Below, one piece after another: positions 53,847 to 63,655 of a stretch of 64,000 nt of DNA. The position numbers and the translations under genes were made by a program. Source of the stretch: Flavobacteriaceae bacterium (GTDB lineage: Bacteria > Bacteroidota > Bacteroidia > Flavobacteriales > Flavobacteriaceae); the NCBI GenBank assembly GCA_018669795.1, contig JABHSQ010000007.1, positions 1-64,000 of the forward strand. The letters run 5' to 3'. The notes beneath the pieces were generated by a model, which was not told the origin of the DNA, ran no database searches, and worked only from the letters and a program-made list of their open reading frames with translations. The stretch's first letter is position 1. Every line of letters starts with the position of its first letter.

Positions 53847-54530
53847 ATGAATAATAAAGATATTAAGATTTTATTAGTAGATGATGAGCCAGATATCTTA
53901 GAAATTGTCGGCTATAATCTTAAAAATGCTGGTTATCAAATTTTTACTGCAAATAATGGAAAAGAGGCATTGTCTCAAGCTGAAAAGCATCTTCCTCATT
54001 TAATAATTTTAGATGTTATGATGCCTGTTATGGATGGTGTTGAAGCTTGTGAAAAGTTAAGAGGAAACCCTAAGTTTACGGAAACAGTAATTACTTTTTT
54101 AACAGCTAGAGGAGAGGATTATTCTCAGGTTGCAGGATTTGAAGCAGGAGCAGACGATTATATTACAAAGCCTATAAAGCCAAAGTTATTGCTTAGTAGG
54201 GTTAAAGCTTTATTAAGAAGATTTAAAGAAACCAAAAACGAAACCTCAGAAATTACGATTGGTAATTTGACTATCAACCGAGAAGAATATAAAATTATTA
54301 ACGAAGGAGCCGTTATTAATTTACCTCGTAAAGAATTTGAATTATTAGCGCTTTTGGCCTCAAAACCAGGAAAAGTATTTAAAAGAGAAGATATTTTAAA
54401 TCATGTTTGGGGAAATGATGTGGTTGTTGGAGGAAGAACCATTGATGTTCATATTAGAAAATTACGAGAAAAAATTGGAAACGATAGTTTTAAGACAGTT
54501 AAAGGTGTAGGATATAAGTTTAATGCTTAA
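53847..54530 (+). CDS. OmpR/PhoB-type response regulator
   Basis: 227 residues. Receiver domain with acidic residues Asp12 and Asp13, phospho-acceptor Asp56 (LIILDVMMPVMDG), Thr in FLTARGED and Lys in YITKPIKP. The winged-helix DNA-binding domain (about 130-227) has LPRKEFELLALLASKPGKVFKREDIL and GGRTIDVHIRKLREKIG. A 3-codon frame (ATG at 53839) ends over its ATG, which sits in a repeated GAACACAT. The kinase gene overlaps its stop. PhoB-like by sequence; phosphate genes are not nearby, so the signal is open. Confidence 0.93.
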   Translation: MNNKDIKILLVDDEPDILEIVGYNLKNAGYQIFTANNGKEALSQAEKHLPHLIILDVMMPVMDGVEACEKLRGNPKFTETVITFLTARGEDYSQVAGFEAGADDYITKPIKPKLLLSRVKALLRRFKETKNETSEITIGNLTINREEYKIINEGAVINLPRKEFELLALLASKPGKVFKREDILNHVWGNDVVVGGRTIDVHIRKLREKIGNDSFKTVKGVGYKFNA

Positions 54531-55561
54531 TGGTAAGAATTTTTAAAAAAACATACAAATTTGCATTTTTTACATCTATTTTGATAACGATTATTTTATC
54601 GTTAATAAACGGAATCTATTTTTTTGTAACCTATTCATTTTATATAAGTGAAGTAATTATTGTTTTTTTAGTCTCGTTTTTCATTATTCAATATAGGGTT
54701 GAAAATTTCATTTATAAGAGAATGGAAAAAATATATGATGATGTCAGCTTATTGGATGGTTCAACATTAGGACGTCAAAAAATAACCACTAATATGGAAA
54801 CTCTTACCAAGGAAGTGGAGCTTTTTGCAAGAAATAAAAAATTAGAAATAGAAGCTTTAAAGATTAGAGAAAATTATCGCAGAGAATTTATTGGTAATGT
54901 CTCTCATGAATTAAAAACACCTCTTTTCACAGTTCAAGGATACATTGAAACTTTACTTGATGGGGCTTTAAATGATGAAAAAATAAGAGAAAAATATTTA
55001 AAAAGAGCCAAGAAAGGAGTAGAACGATTAACATATATAATCAAGGATTTAGATATGATTACCAAATTAGAAGTTGGCGAGCTTCATCTAGAAAAAGAAA
55101 CTTTTGATATTATTGACCTTATTGAAAACGTTTTCGAATCGCTTGAAATGAAGGCTTCAAAAAACCTAATTTCTCTTACTTTTAATAAAAAATATCAAAA
55201 CCCAATATGGGTTAAAGCCGATAAAGATCGAATACAACAAGTGCTTTCTAATCTTATAGTGAATTCAATTAAATACTCTATAAATAAGGGAACTACAGAG
55301 CTTAGTATTGAAAACTTAATTATGAATAAAGTTTTAATACGAGTAACAGACAATGGAGAGGGAATAAATAATGATCAAATACCTAGACTATTTGAACGTT
55401 TCTATAGAGTTGATAAAAGCGGTTCTCGTGAACAAGGAGGAAGTGGTTTAGGGCTTTCCATTGTTAAACATATATTAGATGCGCATAATGAAAAAATATA
55501 TGTTGAAAGTCAGATTGGAATTGGTTCAGAGTTTTCTTTCACTCTTGAAAAAACTGAATAA
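54530..55561 (+). CDS. Membrane histidine kinase, PhoR-like
   Basis: 343 residues; the ATG overlaps the regulator stop by one base. Two close membrane segments (10-33 and 40-54) with almost no periplasmic loop, then a HAMP-like/coiled region, H box NVSHELKTPLFTVQGYIE (His126), N box NLIVNSIKYS, G1 DNGEGINNDQIPRLFERFYRVD and G2 GGSGLGLSIVKHIL. It is the partner of the upstream regulator. The lack of a sensor loop suggests that it senses through the membrane or another protein, as PhoR does. Confidence 0.93.
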   Translation: MVRIFKKTYKFAFFTSILITIILSLINGIYFFVTYSFYISEVIIVFLVSFFIIQYRVENFIYKRMEKIYDDVSLLDGSTLGRQKITTNMETLTKEVELFARNKKLEIEALKIRENYRREFIGNVSHELKTPLFTVQGYIETLLDGALNDEKIREKYLKRAKKGVERLTYIIKDLDMITKLEVGELHLEKETFDIIDLIENVFESLEMKASKNLISLTFNKKYQNPIWVKADKDRIQQVLSNLIVNSIKYSINKGTTELSIENLIMNKVLIRVTDNGEGINNDQIPRLFERFYRVDKSGSREQGGSGLGLSIVKHILDAHNEKIYVESQIGIGSEFSFTLEKTE

Positions 55562-55752
55562 GTTTCTGTAATTCACTGATAAAGCTTTTTTAGGACACGA
55601 TTATTTCAACAATAATTTCTATTTTTTGCATGTGATATTCCGGAAGATAAAACTATTTTACTTTGTTGGGTTCTTATTACTTATAATACATAGTTAGAAT
55701 AATTTTAGCTCAATAATATTTTCTTAATTTCGCCATATTAAAATATATAATT

Positions 55753-56427
55753 TTGGGAAGTAAAAACAAACTAAAGCGTTTTAAAGAAAACGAAACTTTT
55801 TCTAACGTAATTCAGCCAACAAGAGAAGAAGTCCTAAATAACACCTTGATATTAAAAGGGAATTGGAATCGAGGTTTTTTTAAAAATGAAAATCCTATTG
55901 TTTTAGAATTGGGTTGTGGAAAAGGGGAGTATTCCGTAAATTTGGCTACGATGTTTCCTGAAAAGAATTTTTTAGGAATTGATATAAAAGGAGCTAGGTT
56001 TTGGAGAGGAGCAAAGACAGCTTTAGCAGAAAAAATAAATAATGTTGGGTTTTTAAGAACTCAAATAGAATTAGTAGATTGTATTTTTGATGAAAATGAA
56101 GTGGATGAAATATGGATTACCTTTCCAGATCCTCAAATTAAATACAAGCGAACTAAGCATAGAATGACCAATCCAGATTTTTTAAATAAGTATAAAAAAA
56201 TTCTGAAACCAAATGGAATGGTCCATCTTAAAACGGATAGTGAATATATGCACGGTTATACTTTGGGACTTTTACAAGGCCTTGGCTTAACGATTGAATA
56301 TGCTCATCACGATGTATATGGCACTACAAATGCTCCAAAAGAAGTGACAGCTATTCAAACTTATTATGAAAGCCAGTATCTAGCTATTAATAAAAAGATT
56401 ACCTATCTGCGTTTTAATTTTTCTTAA
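55753..56427 (+). CDS. trmB: tRNA (guanine-N7-)-methyltransferase
   Basis: 224 residues from a TTG start (MGSKNKLKRFKENETF is the usual N-terminus in the group). Makes m7G46 in tRNA. SAM motif VLELGCGKGEYSVNLA, then FLGIDIKGARFWRGAKTA, EIWITFPDPQIKYKRTKHRMTNPDFL is the catalytic region, and TDSEYMHGYTL follows. A TAATTTCG element at 55725-55732 could be the promoter; TAATTTTG at 55748-55755 overlaps the start codon and is then coincidental. Confidence 0.93.
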   Translation: MGSKNKLKRFKENETFSNVIQPTREEVLNNTLILKGNWNRGFFKNENPIVLELGCGKGEYSVNLATMFPEKNFLGIDIKGARFWRGAKTALAEKINNVGFLRTQIELVDCIFDENEVDEIWITFPDPQIKYKRTKHRMTNPDFLNKYKKILKPNGMVHLKTDSEYMHGYTLGLLQGLGLTIEYAHHDVYGTTNAPKEVTAIQTYYESQYLAINKKITYLRFNFS

Positions 56428-56465
56428 TTTGAATTTTGGTATATTACGAACTTAATTTGCCTCCT

Positions 56466-57092
56466 ATGGATTTTATTTATTACTTATTTTTTGGGCTATT
56501 CGGGACCATTATATCAACATCTCTTCCTGGTTTGTTAAATATGTATGCTGCAAAAATAAGTATGAGTCAAGGAAAAAAAAATGCATATTTTTTTGTGGCT
56601 GGAGCAACTTTAGCTATTTTAATTCAAACCTTAGTAGCATTAGTTTTTGCTCGATTTTTAGATGAAAATCCAGAGATTATCACCGTGCTTCAAAAAGTCG
56701 TCTTAGGAGTATTTATAAGTATTACCATTTTTTTCTTTTTTATAGCAAAAGATACTAGTAAAAAACCAGAAACAGAGGAAGTTAAATCAAAAGCAAAATT
56801 ATTTATAAGAGGTTTTTTTTTAAGTGCTGTTAATTTATTGCCAATACCATATTGGGTATATATTAGTATTACATTCGCTTCTTTTAAATGGTTCTCCTTT
56901 TCGCATTTAAGTGTGTTTGCAACCGTAATAGGTTCTACGATAGGTGCTTTTGTTGTAATGCTTGTATATATATGGTTTTTTAGACCAAAAGAAAATCAAC
57001 GAAAAATGAATTTAAATATGAACTATCTTATTGGAACTGTTACTGCTATTGTTTCAGTTTTTACTCTTATAAAGATTATTAGAACAATTTAA
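56466..57092 (+). CDS. LysE-family exporter
   Basis: 208 residues from the ATG at 56466; a TTG ten codons upstream is possible. Six membrane segments. FFGLFGTIISTSLPGLLNMYAAKISMSQGKKNAYFFVAGATLAI holds the LysE-type GxxxxPGP variant TSLPGLLN, and IRGFFLSAVNLLPIPYWVYIS the second repeat. Exports amino acids or small solutes; substrate unknown. The next gene's ATG overlaps its stop. Confidence 0.85.
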   Translation: MDFIYYLFFGLFGTIISTSLPGLLNMYAAKISMSQGKKNAYFFVAGATLAILIQTLVALVFARFLDENPEIITVLQKVVLGVFISITIFFFFIAKDTSKKPETEEVKSKAKLFIRGFFLSAVNLLPIPYWVYISITFASFKWFSFSHLSVFATVIGSTIGAFVVMLVYIWFFRPKENQRKMNLNMNYLIGTVTAIVSVFTLIKIIRTI

Positions 57093-57421
57093 TGGCAAAG
57101 GACATTGGGTTTTTTAAAAAAGTACATCAAGTAGCCGCGAAAATTCCTTACGGTAGAGTTACTTCTTATGGTGCGCTAGCTAAATATTTAGGAAGTCCAA
57201 AAAGTGCTCGAATGGTTGGTTGGGCGATGAATGCATCTCACAATAATCCAGATGTTTCCGCGCATCGTGTTGTTAATAGATCGGGTTTGTTAAGCGGAAA
57301 ACATCATTTTGGAGGTACTAATTTGATGCAACAATTATTGGAAAGTGAAGGGGTAGTGGTGGAAGAAAATCAAATTCAAAACTTTGAAAAATATTTTTGG
57401 GATCCCCAAAAAGAATTGTGA
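57092..57421 (+). CDS. MGMT-like (ATL) DNA-binding protein
   Basis: 109 residues. It has the C-terminal domain of O6-alkylguanine-DNA alkyltransferase only: FFKKVHQVAAKIPYGRVTSYGALA and GWAMNASHNN. The acceptor-cysteine motif PCHRV reads SAHRVVN here, so no alkyl transfer is possible. Such alkyltransferase-like proteins bind O6-alkylguanine and flag it for excision repair (known for ATL of other bacteria and fission yeast). Start overlaps the LysE stop by one base. Confidence 0.9.
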   Translation: MAKDIGFFKKVHQVAAKIPYGRVTSYGALAKYLGSPKSARMVGWAMNASHNNPDVSAHRVVNRSGLLSGKHHFGGTNLMQQLLESEGVVVEENQIQNFEKYFWDPQKEL

Positions 57422-57564
57422 TTAAACGCAGATATATTTTATTTAATTAACCTGATTAAAAACTCATTTCCTTGTATATTTGTATTTTAAAATTAATCTA
57501 AATTAATTATCGAATCAACTCTTGGTAATCCCTATTACTAAGATAATTATAGAGAAATATTGCT

Positions 57565-58704
57565 ATGAAATTTAATAAAGAAGATATTTTAAAAGCACTT
57601 GAAACTATCACCGTTGCAGGCGAAGGTAAAAACATGGTAGAAAGTGGTGCGGTGAAAAATATTATGACTTTTGCAGACGAAGTTATTGTAGATTTAGAAA
57701 TATCTACTCCTGCTCTTCATATAAAAAAGAGAGCTAAATCGGATATTATCAAAACTATAAAGGAAAAAGTATCAGAAGATGCTAAGGTAATTGTTAATAT
57801 TAAAATTGAAGTACCTATTCAGCCTGCCAATCCAAACCTTATTAAAGGTAAAAAAATACCAGGAATTAAAAATATTATAGCAGTAGCATCGGGTAAGGGA
57901 GGAGTAGGAAAATCAACCATTACAGCAAATCTTGCAGTTACTTTATCAAAAATGGGTTATAAAGTAGGAGTATTAGACGCTGATATTTACGGACCATCAA
58001 TTCCAATGATGTTTGATGTAATAAATGAACGTCCTCTTTCAAAAACTATTGATGGTAAAAGTAAAATGAAACCTGTCGAAAATTATGGAGTTAGCATATT
58101 GTCTATTGGATTTTTTACAACTCCTGAACAGGCGGTAATTTGGAGAGGCCCTATGGCATCCAAAGCATTAAATCAGCTTATTTTTGATGCAGCTTGGGGT
58201 CATCTTGATTATATGTTAATCGATCTTCCTCCTGGAACTGGAGATATTCATTTGAGTATTATGCAGTCTATGCCAATTACAGGAGCAGTTGTTGTAAGTA
58301 CTCCTCAAGCTGTTGCTTTGGCAGATGCTAGAAGAGGTGTGTCAATGTTCCAACAGGACAACATACAAGTTCCTGTATTAGGAATTATTGAGAATATGGC
58401 TTACTTTATACCTGAAGAATTACCTGAGAATAAATATTATATATTTGGGAAAGAAGGAGCTAAAAATCTTTCTAATGATTTAAATATTCCATTTTTAGGA
58501 GAAATACCGTTGGTACAAAGTATTAGAGAAGCTGGAGATAATGGAAGACCAGCAGCCTTACAAGAAAACACTACTTTATCTAACGCGTTTGAAAAGTTAA
58601 CAAAAGGAGTAATTAAAGAACTAGAAAATAGGAATGAAGTATTACCACCTACTGAAGCTATACAAATGACTAATTCTGTGGGTTGCTCTGCAGTTAAAAA
58701 TTAA
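57565..58704 (+). CDS. Mrp/NBP35-type P-loop ATPase, Fe-S cluster carrier
   Basis: 379 residues. An N-terminal MIP18/DUF59 domain (about 1-85) is fused to the ATPase. The deviant Walker A GKGGVGKS is at 110-117, DADIYGPSIPMMF follows, then DLPPGTGDIHLSIMQ. The usual CxxC of Mrp is not visible near the C-terminus (a single Cys in NSVGCSAVKN), which may affect cluster binding. The NifU-like gene 3 bases downstream supports an Fe-S assembly or transfer role. Confidence 0.9.
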   Translation: MKFNKEDILKALETITVAGEGKNMVESGAVKNIMTFADEVIVDLEISTPALHIKKRAKSDIIKTIKEKVSEDAKVIVNIKIEVPIQPANPNLIKGKKIPGIKNIIAVASGKGGVGKSTITANLAVTLSKMGYKVGVLDADIYGPSIPMMFDVINERPLSKTIDGKSKMKPVENYGVSILSIGFFTTPEQAVIWRGPMASKALNQLIFDAAWGHLDYMLIDLPPGTGDIHLSIMQSMPITGAVVVSTPQAVALADARRGVSMFQQDNIQVPVLGIIENMAYFIPEELPENKYYIFGKEGAKNLSNDLNIPFLGEIPLVQSIREAGDNGRPAALQENTTLSNAFEKLTKGVIKELENRNEVLPPTEAIQMTNSVGCSAVKN

Positions 58705-58707
58705 TTT

Positions 58708-58944
58708 ATGTCTGAAGAATTAAAAAATAATGTACAAAAAGCACTGGATGAAATCCGTCCTTTTTTACAAAATGATGGAGGCGATATAACCTTGCTATCT
58801 ATTGAAAATGAAAAGACTGTACGAGTTCAATTACAGGGTGCTTGTGTGGATTGTACTGTTAATCAAATGACATTAAAAAGTGGAGTTGAAATGACTATTA
58901 AAAAATATGCTCCTCAAATAGAAAAAGTAATCAACGTATCGTAA
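58708..58944 (+). CDS. NifU C-terminal-domain (Nfu-like) protein
   Basis: 78 residues. Nfu-type scaffold: LDEIRPFLQNDGGDITLLSIE at the start and the metal-binding Cys pair in GACVDCTVNQMTLKSGVE (C-x2-C). It carries and transfers Fe-S clusters to target proteins. It follows the Mrp-type gene by 3 bases in one operon. Confidence 0.93.
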   Translation: MSEELKNNVQKALDEIRPFLQNDGGDITLLSIENEKTVRVQLQGACVDCTVNQMTLKSGVEMTIKKYAPQIEKVINVS

Positions 58945-59090
58945 ATAAACTACTCAGTAATTTTTGCAGGTCTTCAAAACAAACCTAAGTTAAATCATTT
59001 CTTTATGGGATGATATTATTTATACTAAGTTTTAAATTTCTTAAAGCTATTTTACTTTATATTCTATAATAATTGGCTGCAAGACTCTTT

Positions 59091-60998
59091 TTAAAGCGAA
59101 TTATCAATAATTTCTTGAACAATTTCTGGATTTAATAGCGTAGAAGTATCTCCTAGATTATCAGTTTCGTTAGCGGCTATTTTACGTAAAATACGTCTCA
59201 TGATTTTTCCAGAACGTGTTTTAGGTAATCCTGGTGTGAACTGAATTTTGTTGAGTTTAGCAATAGGCCCTATATGTTCTGTAATCATTTGATTGATTTC
59301 TTTACGTAACTTATCAAATGAGTTCTCATCTCCAGTTTCTTTTAAAATTACATAACCATATAAAGCATTTCCTTTAACGTCATGAGGAAATCCTACGATA
59401 GCAGATTCTGCAACAGCAGGGTGCTCATTTATAACGTCTTCAATTGGAGCTGTTCCTAAATTATGTCCAGAAACAATAATTACATCATCAACCCTACCTG
59501 TTATTCTGTAATAACCTATGGTATTTCGCATGGCTCCATCTCCTGTAAAGTATTTATTTTTATAAGCAGAAAAATAGGTTTCTTTATAACGTTGGTGATT
59601 TCCCCAAATAGTCCTAGCGATTGAAGGCCAAGGATATTTAATGCATAAACGTCCATCTATTTGATTTTCAATTATTTCTTTTCCTTTTTCATCCATTAAA
59701 CATGGCTGTATTCCTGGTAAGGGTAAGCTTGCATAGGTAGGTATGGTTGGAGTTATATTTGGGAGTGGAGAAATTAAGATTCCGCCAGTTTCTGTCTGCC
59801 ACCAAGTATCTACAATTGGGCTTTTCTTTTTCCCGATATGATCATTATACCAATGCCAAGCCTCTTCATTAATTGGTTCTCCAACAGAACCTAGTACTTT
59901 TAATGAGGATAAATCGTGTTTAGTTGTATAATCTAAATGCTCTTTTGCTAATGCTCTAATAGCTGTTGGTGCCGTGTAGAATTGGGTGATTTTATGTTTT
60001 TCAACAATTTCCCAAAAACGACCATAATCAGGATAGCTGGGTACTCCTTCAAACATAACGGTAGTGGCACCATTTGTTAAAGGACCATATACAATATAAC
60101 TATGGCCAGTTATCCAACCAATATCAGCAGTGCACCAGTAAATGTCATCGTCTTTATAATTAAATACATTTTTAAAAGTATAAGCGGTATAAACCATATA
60201 GCCAGCAGTGGTATGAACCATGCCTTTAGGTTTTCCTGTAGAACCTGAGGTATAAAGTATAAACAAAGGATCTTCTGCATCCATAACTTCTGGTTCACAT
60301 TCTGATGAGGCATTGTTTAATAACGGTTGAAGCCATTTGTCACGACCTTCTTTCATAGTTACTTCAGAGTTTATTCTTTTTGCAACTAATACTGAATTAA
60401 CACCAGCGCAATCATTTAAGGCTTCGTCCACAATTTTTTTTAAATCGATGGTTTTATTACCTCTATAAGAACCGTCACTGGTAATTACTATTTTACAATC
60501 ACTATCATTTATTCGTGTTGATAATGCTGTAGCCGAAAAACCAGCAAAAACGACAGAATGAATTGCTCCAATTCGTGCACAAGCCAATACAGAAACTGCC
60601 AAATCAGGGATCATTGGTAAATAGATACAAACCCTGTCTCCTTTTTTAAGGCCTTCATTTTTTAAAACATTGGCAAATCTATTAACACGCTCATGCAACT
60701 GATTATAGGTAATATGTTGTGTTTCTTCACCTGGATTGTTTGGCTCGAATAGGATTGCAGTTTTGTTTCCTTTTGTGCTTAAATGGCGATCTATACAATT
60801 TTCGGTTATATTAAGTTTTGCTCCTTGGTACCATTTTACCTCCGGTTTTTTAAAATCCCATTCCAATACGTTGTCCCACTTTTTGTACCATGTAAAATTC
60901 TCTTCAGCAATTTTTTCCCAAAACACTTCCGGTTCTCTAACTGATTTACGATATATCTTATAGTATTCTTCAAGGTGCTTTATGTGATAATTACTCAT
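59091..60998 (-). CDS. acsA: Acetyl-CoA synthetase (AMP-forming)
   Basis: 635 residues. Activates acetate to acetyl-CoA. N-terminal SNYHIKHLEEYYKIYRKSVREPEVFW, adenylation motif LYTSGSTGKPKGMVHTT, TWWQTETGG for acyl specificity, GRVDDVIIVSGHNLGTAPIED and the catalytic Lys in PKTRSGKIMRRILRKI, which is the usual acetylation-controlled residue. With pckA and the acyl-CoA dehydrogenase it fits growth on acetate or amino acids. Confidence 0.96.
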   Translation of the reverse strand: MSNYHIKHLEEYYKIYRKSVREPEVFWEKIAEENFTWYKKWDNVLEWDFKKPEVKWYQGAKLNITENCIDRHLSTKGNKTAILFEPNNPGEETQHITYNQLHERVNRFANVLKNEGLKKGDRVCIYLPMIPDLAVSVLACARIGAIHSVVFAGFSATALSTRINDSDCKIVITSDGSYRGNKTIDLKKIVDEALNDCAGVNSVLVAKRINSEVTMKEGRDKWLQPLLNNASSECEPEVMDAEDPLFILYTSGSTGKPKGMVHTTAGYMVYTAYTFKNVFNYKDDDIYWCTADIGWITGHSYIVYGPLTNGATTVMFEGVPSYPDYGRFWEIVEKHKITQFYTAPTAIRALAKEHLDYTTKHDLSSLKVLGSVGEPINEEAWHWYNDHIGKKKSPIVDTWWQTETGGILISPLPNITPTIPTYASLPLPGIQPCLMDEKGKEIIENQIDGRLCIKYPWPSIARTIWGNHQRYKETYFSAYKNKYFTGDGAMRNTIGYYRITGRVDDVIIVSGHNLGTAPIEDVINEHPAVAESAIVGFPHDVKGNALYGYVILKETGDENSFDKLRKEINQMITEHIGPIAKLNKIQFTPGLPKTRSGKIMRRILRKIAANETDNLGDTSTLLNPEIVQEIIDNSL

Positions 60999-61182
60999 GA
61001 TTTTGAATATTTAATTTAGAAGGAATGTTTGCAACAATTTACGAAGTATTTTACAAATCAAGTTTAAACTAAGCTTATTAAATCTAAAAGAAGATGCTTA
61101 ACTATTTATTATTTAAATAAAAGAGTCTGGAACCAACTGGTAAAAATGTGACCCATAAAATGGATAAACTTAATTCTCATAA

Positions 61183-61217
61183 AAAATCCTACTAGACATA
61201 TAATCTAGTAGGATTTT
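61183..61217 (-). terminator. Terminator after acyl-CoA dehydrogenase gene
   Basis: AAAATCCTACTAGA (61183-61196) pairs with TCTAGTAGGATTTT (61204-61217); on the minus strand T6 follows. Confidence 0.92.
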
Positions 61218-61239
61218 AAATATATAATAATTTTTATTT

Positions 61240-62418
61240 CTATTTAAAAGCATTCAGCCCTGTAACATCCATTCCTGTAATTAATAAATGGATATCATGG
61301 GTTCCTTCATAGGTAATTACGCTTTCTAAATTCATAGAATGACGCATAATAGAATATTCACCAGAAATTCCCATGCCCCCTAACATTTGTCTCGCTTCCC
61401 GAGCAATATTAATTGCCATATCTACATTATTTCTTTTAGCCATAGAGATTTGAGCAGTAGTTGCCTTATCTTCATTTTTTAAAACACCTAAACGCCAAGT
61501 TAATAATTGAGCTTTGGTTATTTCAGTAATCATCTCCGCTAATTTCTTTTGTTGTAATTGAAACTGTCCAATTGGTTTTCCAAATTGAATTCGTTCTTTG
61601 CTATATCTAAGAGCCGTATCATAACAGTCCATTGCCGCTCCAATTGCTCCCCATGCAATTCCATATCGAGCCGAATCTAAACATCCCAAAGGCGCTCCTA
61701 AACCAGATTTATTAGGTAATAGATTTTCTTTCGGCACTTTTACATTGTCAAATATTAATTCTCCAGTAGCTGAAGCACGAAGAGACCATTTGTTATGAGT
61801 TTCTGGAGTTGAAAAACCTTTCATACCACGCTCAACAATTAAACCATGTATTCTTCCTTCTTCATTTTTTGCCCAAACCACTGCGATATCTGCAAACGGA
61901 GAATTACTTATCCACATTTTGGCACCATTTAAAAGATAATGATCACCCATATCTTTAAAATTGGTAACCATTCCTCCAGGATTCGATCCGAAATCTGGTT
62001 CTGTTAACCCAAAGCATCCAATAAATTCACCAGAAGCTAATTTTGGAAGATATTTCATGCGTTGTTCTTCATTTCCATATTTCCATATTGGATACATTAC
62101 TAATGAAGATTGAACACTAGCGGTACTTCTCACGCCACTATCTCCACGCTCAATTTCTTGCATGATTAACCCATATGAAATCTGATCCAATCCAGCGCCA
62201 CCATATTCTTCAGGAATATAAGGTCCAAAAGCGCCAATATCAGCTAATCCTTTTACTATTTGATGGGGGAATTCTGCTTTTTGAGCATATTCTTCAATAA
62301 TAGGAGAAACATCTCGCTTTACCCATTCTCTAGCGGTATCACGGATTAATTTATGTTCATCTGTTAATAAATCATCAAGATTGTAATAATCTGGAGCTTC
62401 AAATAAATCAGGTTTCAT
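61240..62418 (-). CDS. Acyl-CoA dehydrogenase, glutaryl-CoA dehydrogenase type
   Basis: 392 residues. FAD enzyme. The typical start PDYYNLDDLLTDEHKLIRDTAREWVKRDVSPIIEEYA, GCFGLTEPDFGSNPGGM, YGIAWGAIGAAMDCYDTALRYSKERIQFGKPIGQFQLQQKKLAEM in pieces, and a late ITYEGTHDIHLLITG with the catalytic Glu match the GCDH subgroup. It would oxidise and decarboxylate glutaryl-CoA, an intermediate of lysine and tryptophan breakdown. The partner flavoprotein ETF is not in the window. Own promoter at 62438-62445. Confidence 0.9.
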   Translation of the reverse strand: MKPDLFEAPDYYNLDDLLTDEHKLIRDTAREWVKRDVSPIIEEYAQKAEFPHQIVKGLADIGAFGPYIPEEYGGAGLDQISYGLIMQEIERGDSGVRSTASVQSSLVMYPIWKYGNEEQRMKYLPKLASGEFIGCFGLTEPDFGSNPGGMVTNFKDMGDHYLLNGAKMWISNSPFADIAVVWAKNEEGRIHGLIVERGMKGFSTPETHNKWSLRASATGELIFDNVKVPKENLLPNKSGLGAPLGCLDSARYGIAWGAIGAAMDCYDTALRYSKERIQFGKPIGQFQLQQKKLAEMITEITKAQLLTWRLGVLKNEDKATTAQISMAKRNNVDMAINIAREARQMLGGMGISGEYSIMRHSMNLESVITYEGTHDIHLLITGMDVTGLNAFK

Positions 62419-62437
62419 AGTTTATTTATTTATTTGT

Positions 62438-62445
62438 CAAAAGTA
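62438..62445 (-). promoter_or_regulatory. -7 element of acyl-CoA dehydrogenase gene
   Basis: The minus strand reads TACTTTTG (TAnnTTTG), 20 bases upstream of the ATG at 62418. Confidence 0.55.
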
Positions 62446-62503
62446 ATTAATGATATGCAATTTTGCACTTATTCTAAAGAGTAATTAAATAAATATTTTG
62501 AAA

Positions 62504-63592
62504 TTATTTATTTAAATATAATGCCAGTAAGCTATGAAAGTGATGTACCCCCTTTTCCCTCTTTGGCGAAAACCTTCCTGCCTTATAAAAAGAAGAATTC
62601 ACTCCTTTTTGAACATTTTCCACTACAAACTCATCTTCCCGTTCTACTTTATCCAAATCGTTGCCTGCTCCTTTATTTAATTTAGTTGGATCATATACAT
62701 AAGAGATAAAAGACACTTTAGTTCTATTGATATCGATTGGTTTAACTATATTTAAAGAAAGACCCCAAGGGTAAAAGTTAAACATCATATTTGGGAAAAC
62801 CCAATAATAATAAGCAGCTACATTTTTACCATAATCTACATGACCTTCTGGTAAGTCAAATACTTCAGTAGCTTCATTTGTATATCCAATTTGGAGATTG
62901 CAATGCTCGTAGATTTCTGTTTTATAGCTGCCATAATCAAGCATTTTGTTTAAACCTTCATGTACAAAAGGAACATGAAAACCTTCTAAATAATTATCAC
63001 AATATAATGCCCAATTTGCGTGAACTAGAAAATCTTTGCTAGTGGAGGTGTCTAGGGAAAATTCATCCAATGGCAGAAATCCAATACGTTCTTTCATCGT
63101 GTCGATTACTTTTGAAAACTGAAAATCGGGATATAAACCTACAAACAATAAAGGTCCCCATTTTTCTAATGGAAACTTATGTAAATGATCACAAGGTCTT
63201 GGAAAATCATCTGCATCTTCAAATTCTGGCATATATTCAAATGCTCCATCTAAATTAAAGCGTCTGCCATGATACATACAGGTCAGTTTTTTTGCTTTAC
63301 CAGGATGTAAGGCCACTAAATTCCCTCTATGGGTACAAACATTAGTAAAACAATTGATTTCATCTTTCTCGTTTCTTACGATGACTAAGGGTTCCGTCAA
63401 ATAATTATCTAGAAGTACTAAAGGATAAACTGATTGTGGAAGCTTTACTAAATTTTCATCACCAATCCATTGCCAAGTTTTTAAGAATATTTTCTCTTTT
63501 ACGTTTTCAAAAATATCTTTGTCTTTATAAAAAGTTGCTGGTAAAGTTTCTGCTTTAGAAATATCTGAATTGATAAAAAACATTTTTGGCAT
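62504..63592 (-). CDS. Rieske non-heme iron oxygenase, choline-monooxygenase-like
   Basis: 362 residues, alpha-subunit size. The Rieske cluster site is Cys86-x-His88 (CTHRGN) and Cys105-x2-His108 (CMYHGRRF). The mononuclear iron site is in DNYLEGFHVPFVH. The C-terminal half has FPNMMFNFYPWGLSLNIVKPI, similar to plant/bacterial choline, stachydrine or glycine-betaine oxygenases rather than to ring-hydroxylating dioxygenases. The reductase partner is not present. It could demethylate or hydroxylate a quaternary amine. Divergent from an amino-acid permease gene. Confidence 0.85.
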   Translation of the reverse strand: MPKMFFINSDISKAETLPATFYKDKDIFENVKEKIFLKTWQWIGDENLVKLPQSVYPLVLLDNYLTEPLVIVRNEKDEINCFTNVCTHRGNLVALHPGKAKKLTCMYHGRRFNLDGAFEYMPEFEDADDFPRPCDHLHKFPLEKWGPLLFVGLYPDFQFSKVIDTMKERIGFLPLDEFSLDTSTSKDFLVHANWALYCDNYLEGFHVPFVHEGLNKMLDYGSYKTEIYEHCNLQIGYTNEATEVFDLPEGHVDYGKNVAAYYYWVFPNMMFNFYPWGLSLNIVKPIDINRTKVSFISYVYDPTKLNKGAGNDLDKVEREDEFVVENVQKGVNSSFYKAGRFSPKREKGVHHFHSLLALYLNK

Positions 63593-63655
63593 GGCTAAAT
63601 AGGTTTATTGTATTTTCGTAAACTGACTTTAAATTTAACCAATTTATTATAATAT

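Noticed and set aside
55748-55755. TAATTTTG as the trmB promoter
   Set aside because: It overlaps the only plausible start codon of trmB; the TAATTTCG at 55725-55732 fits better.
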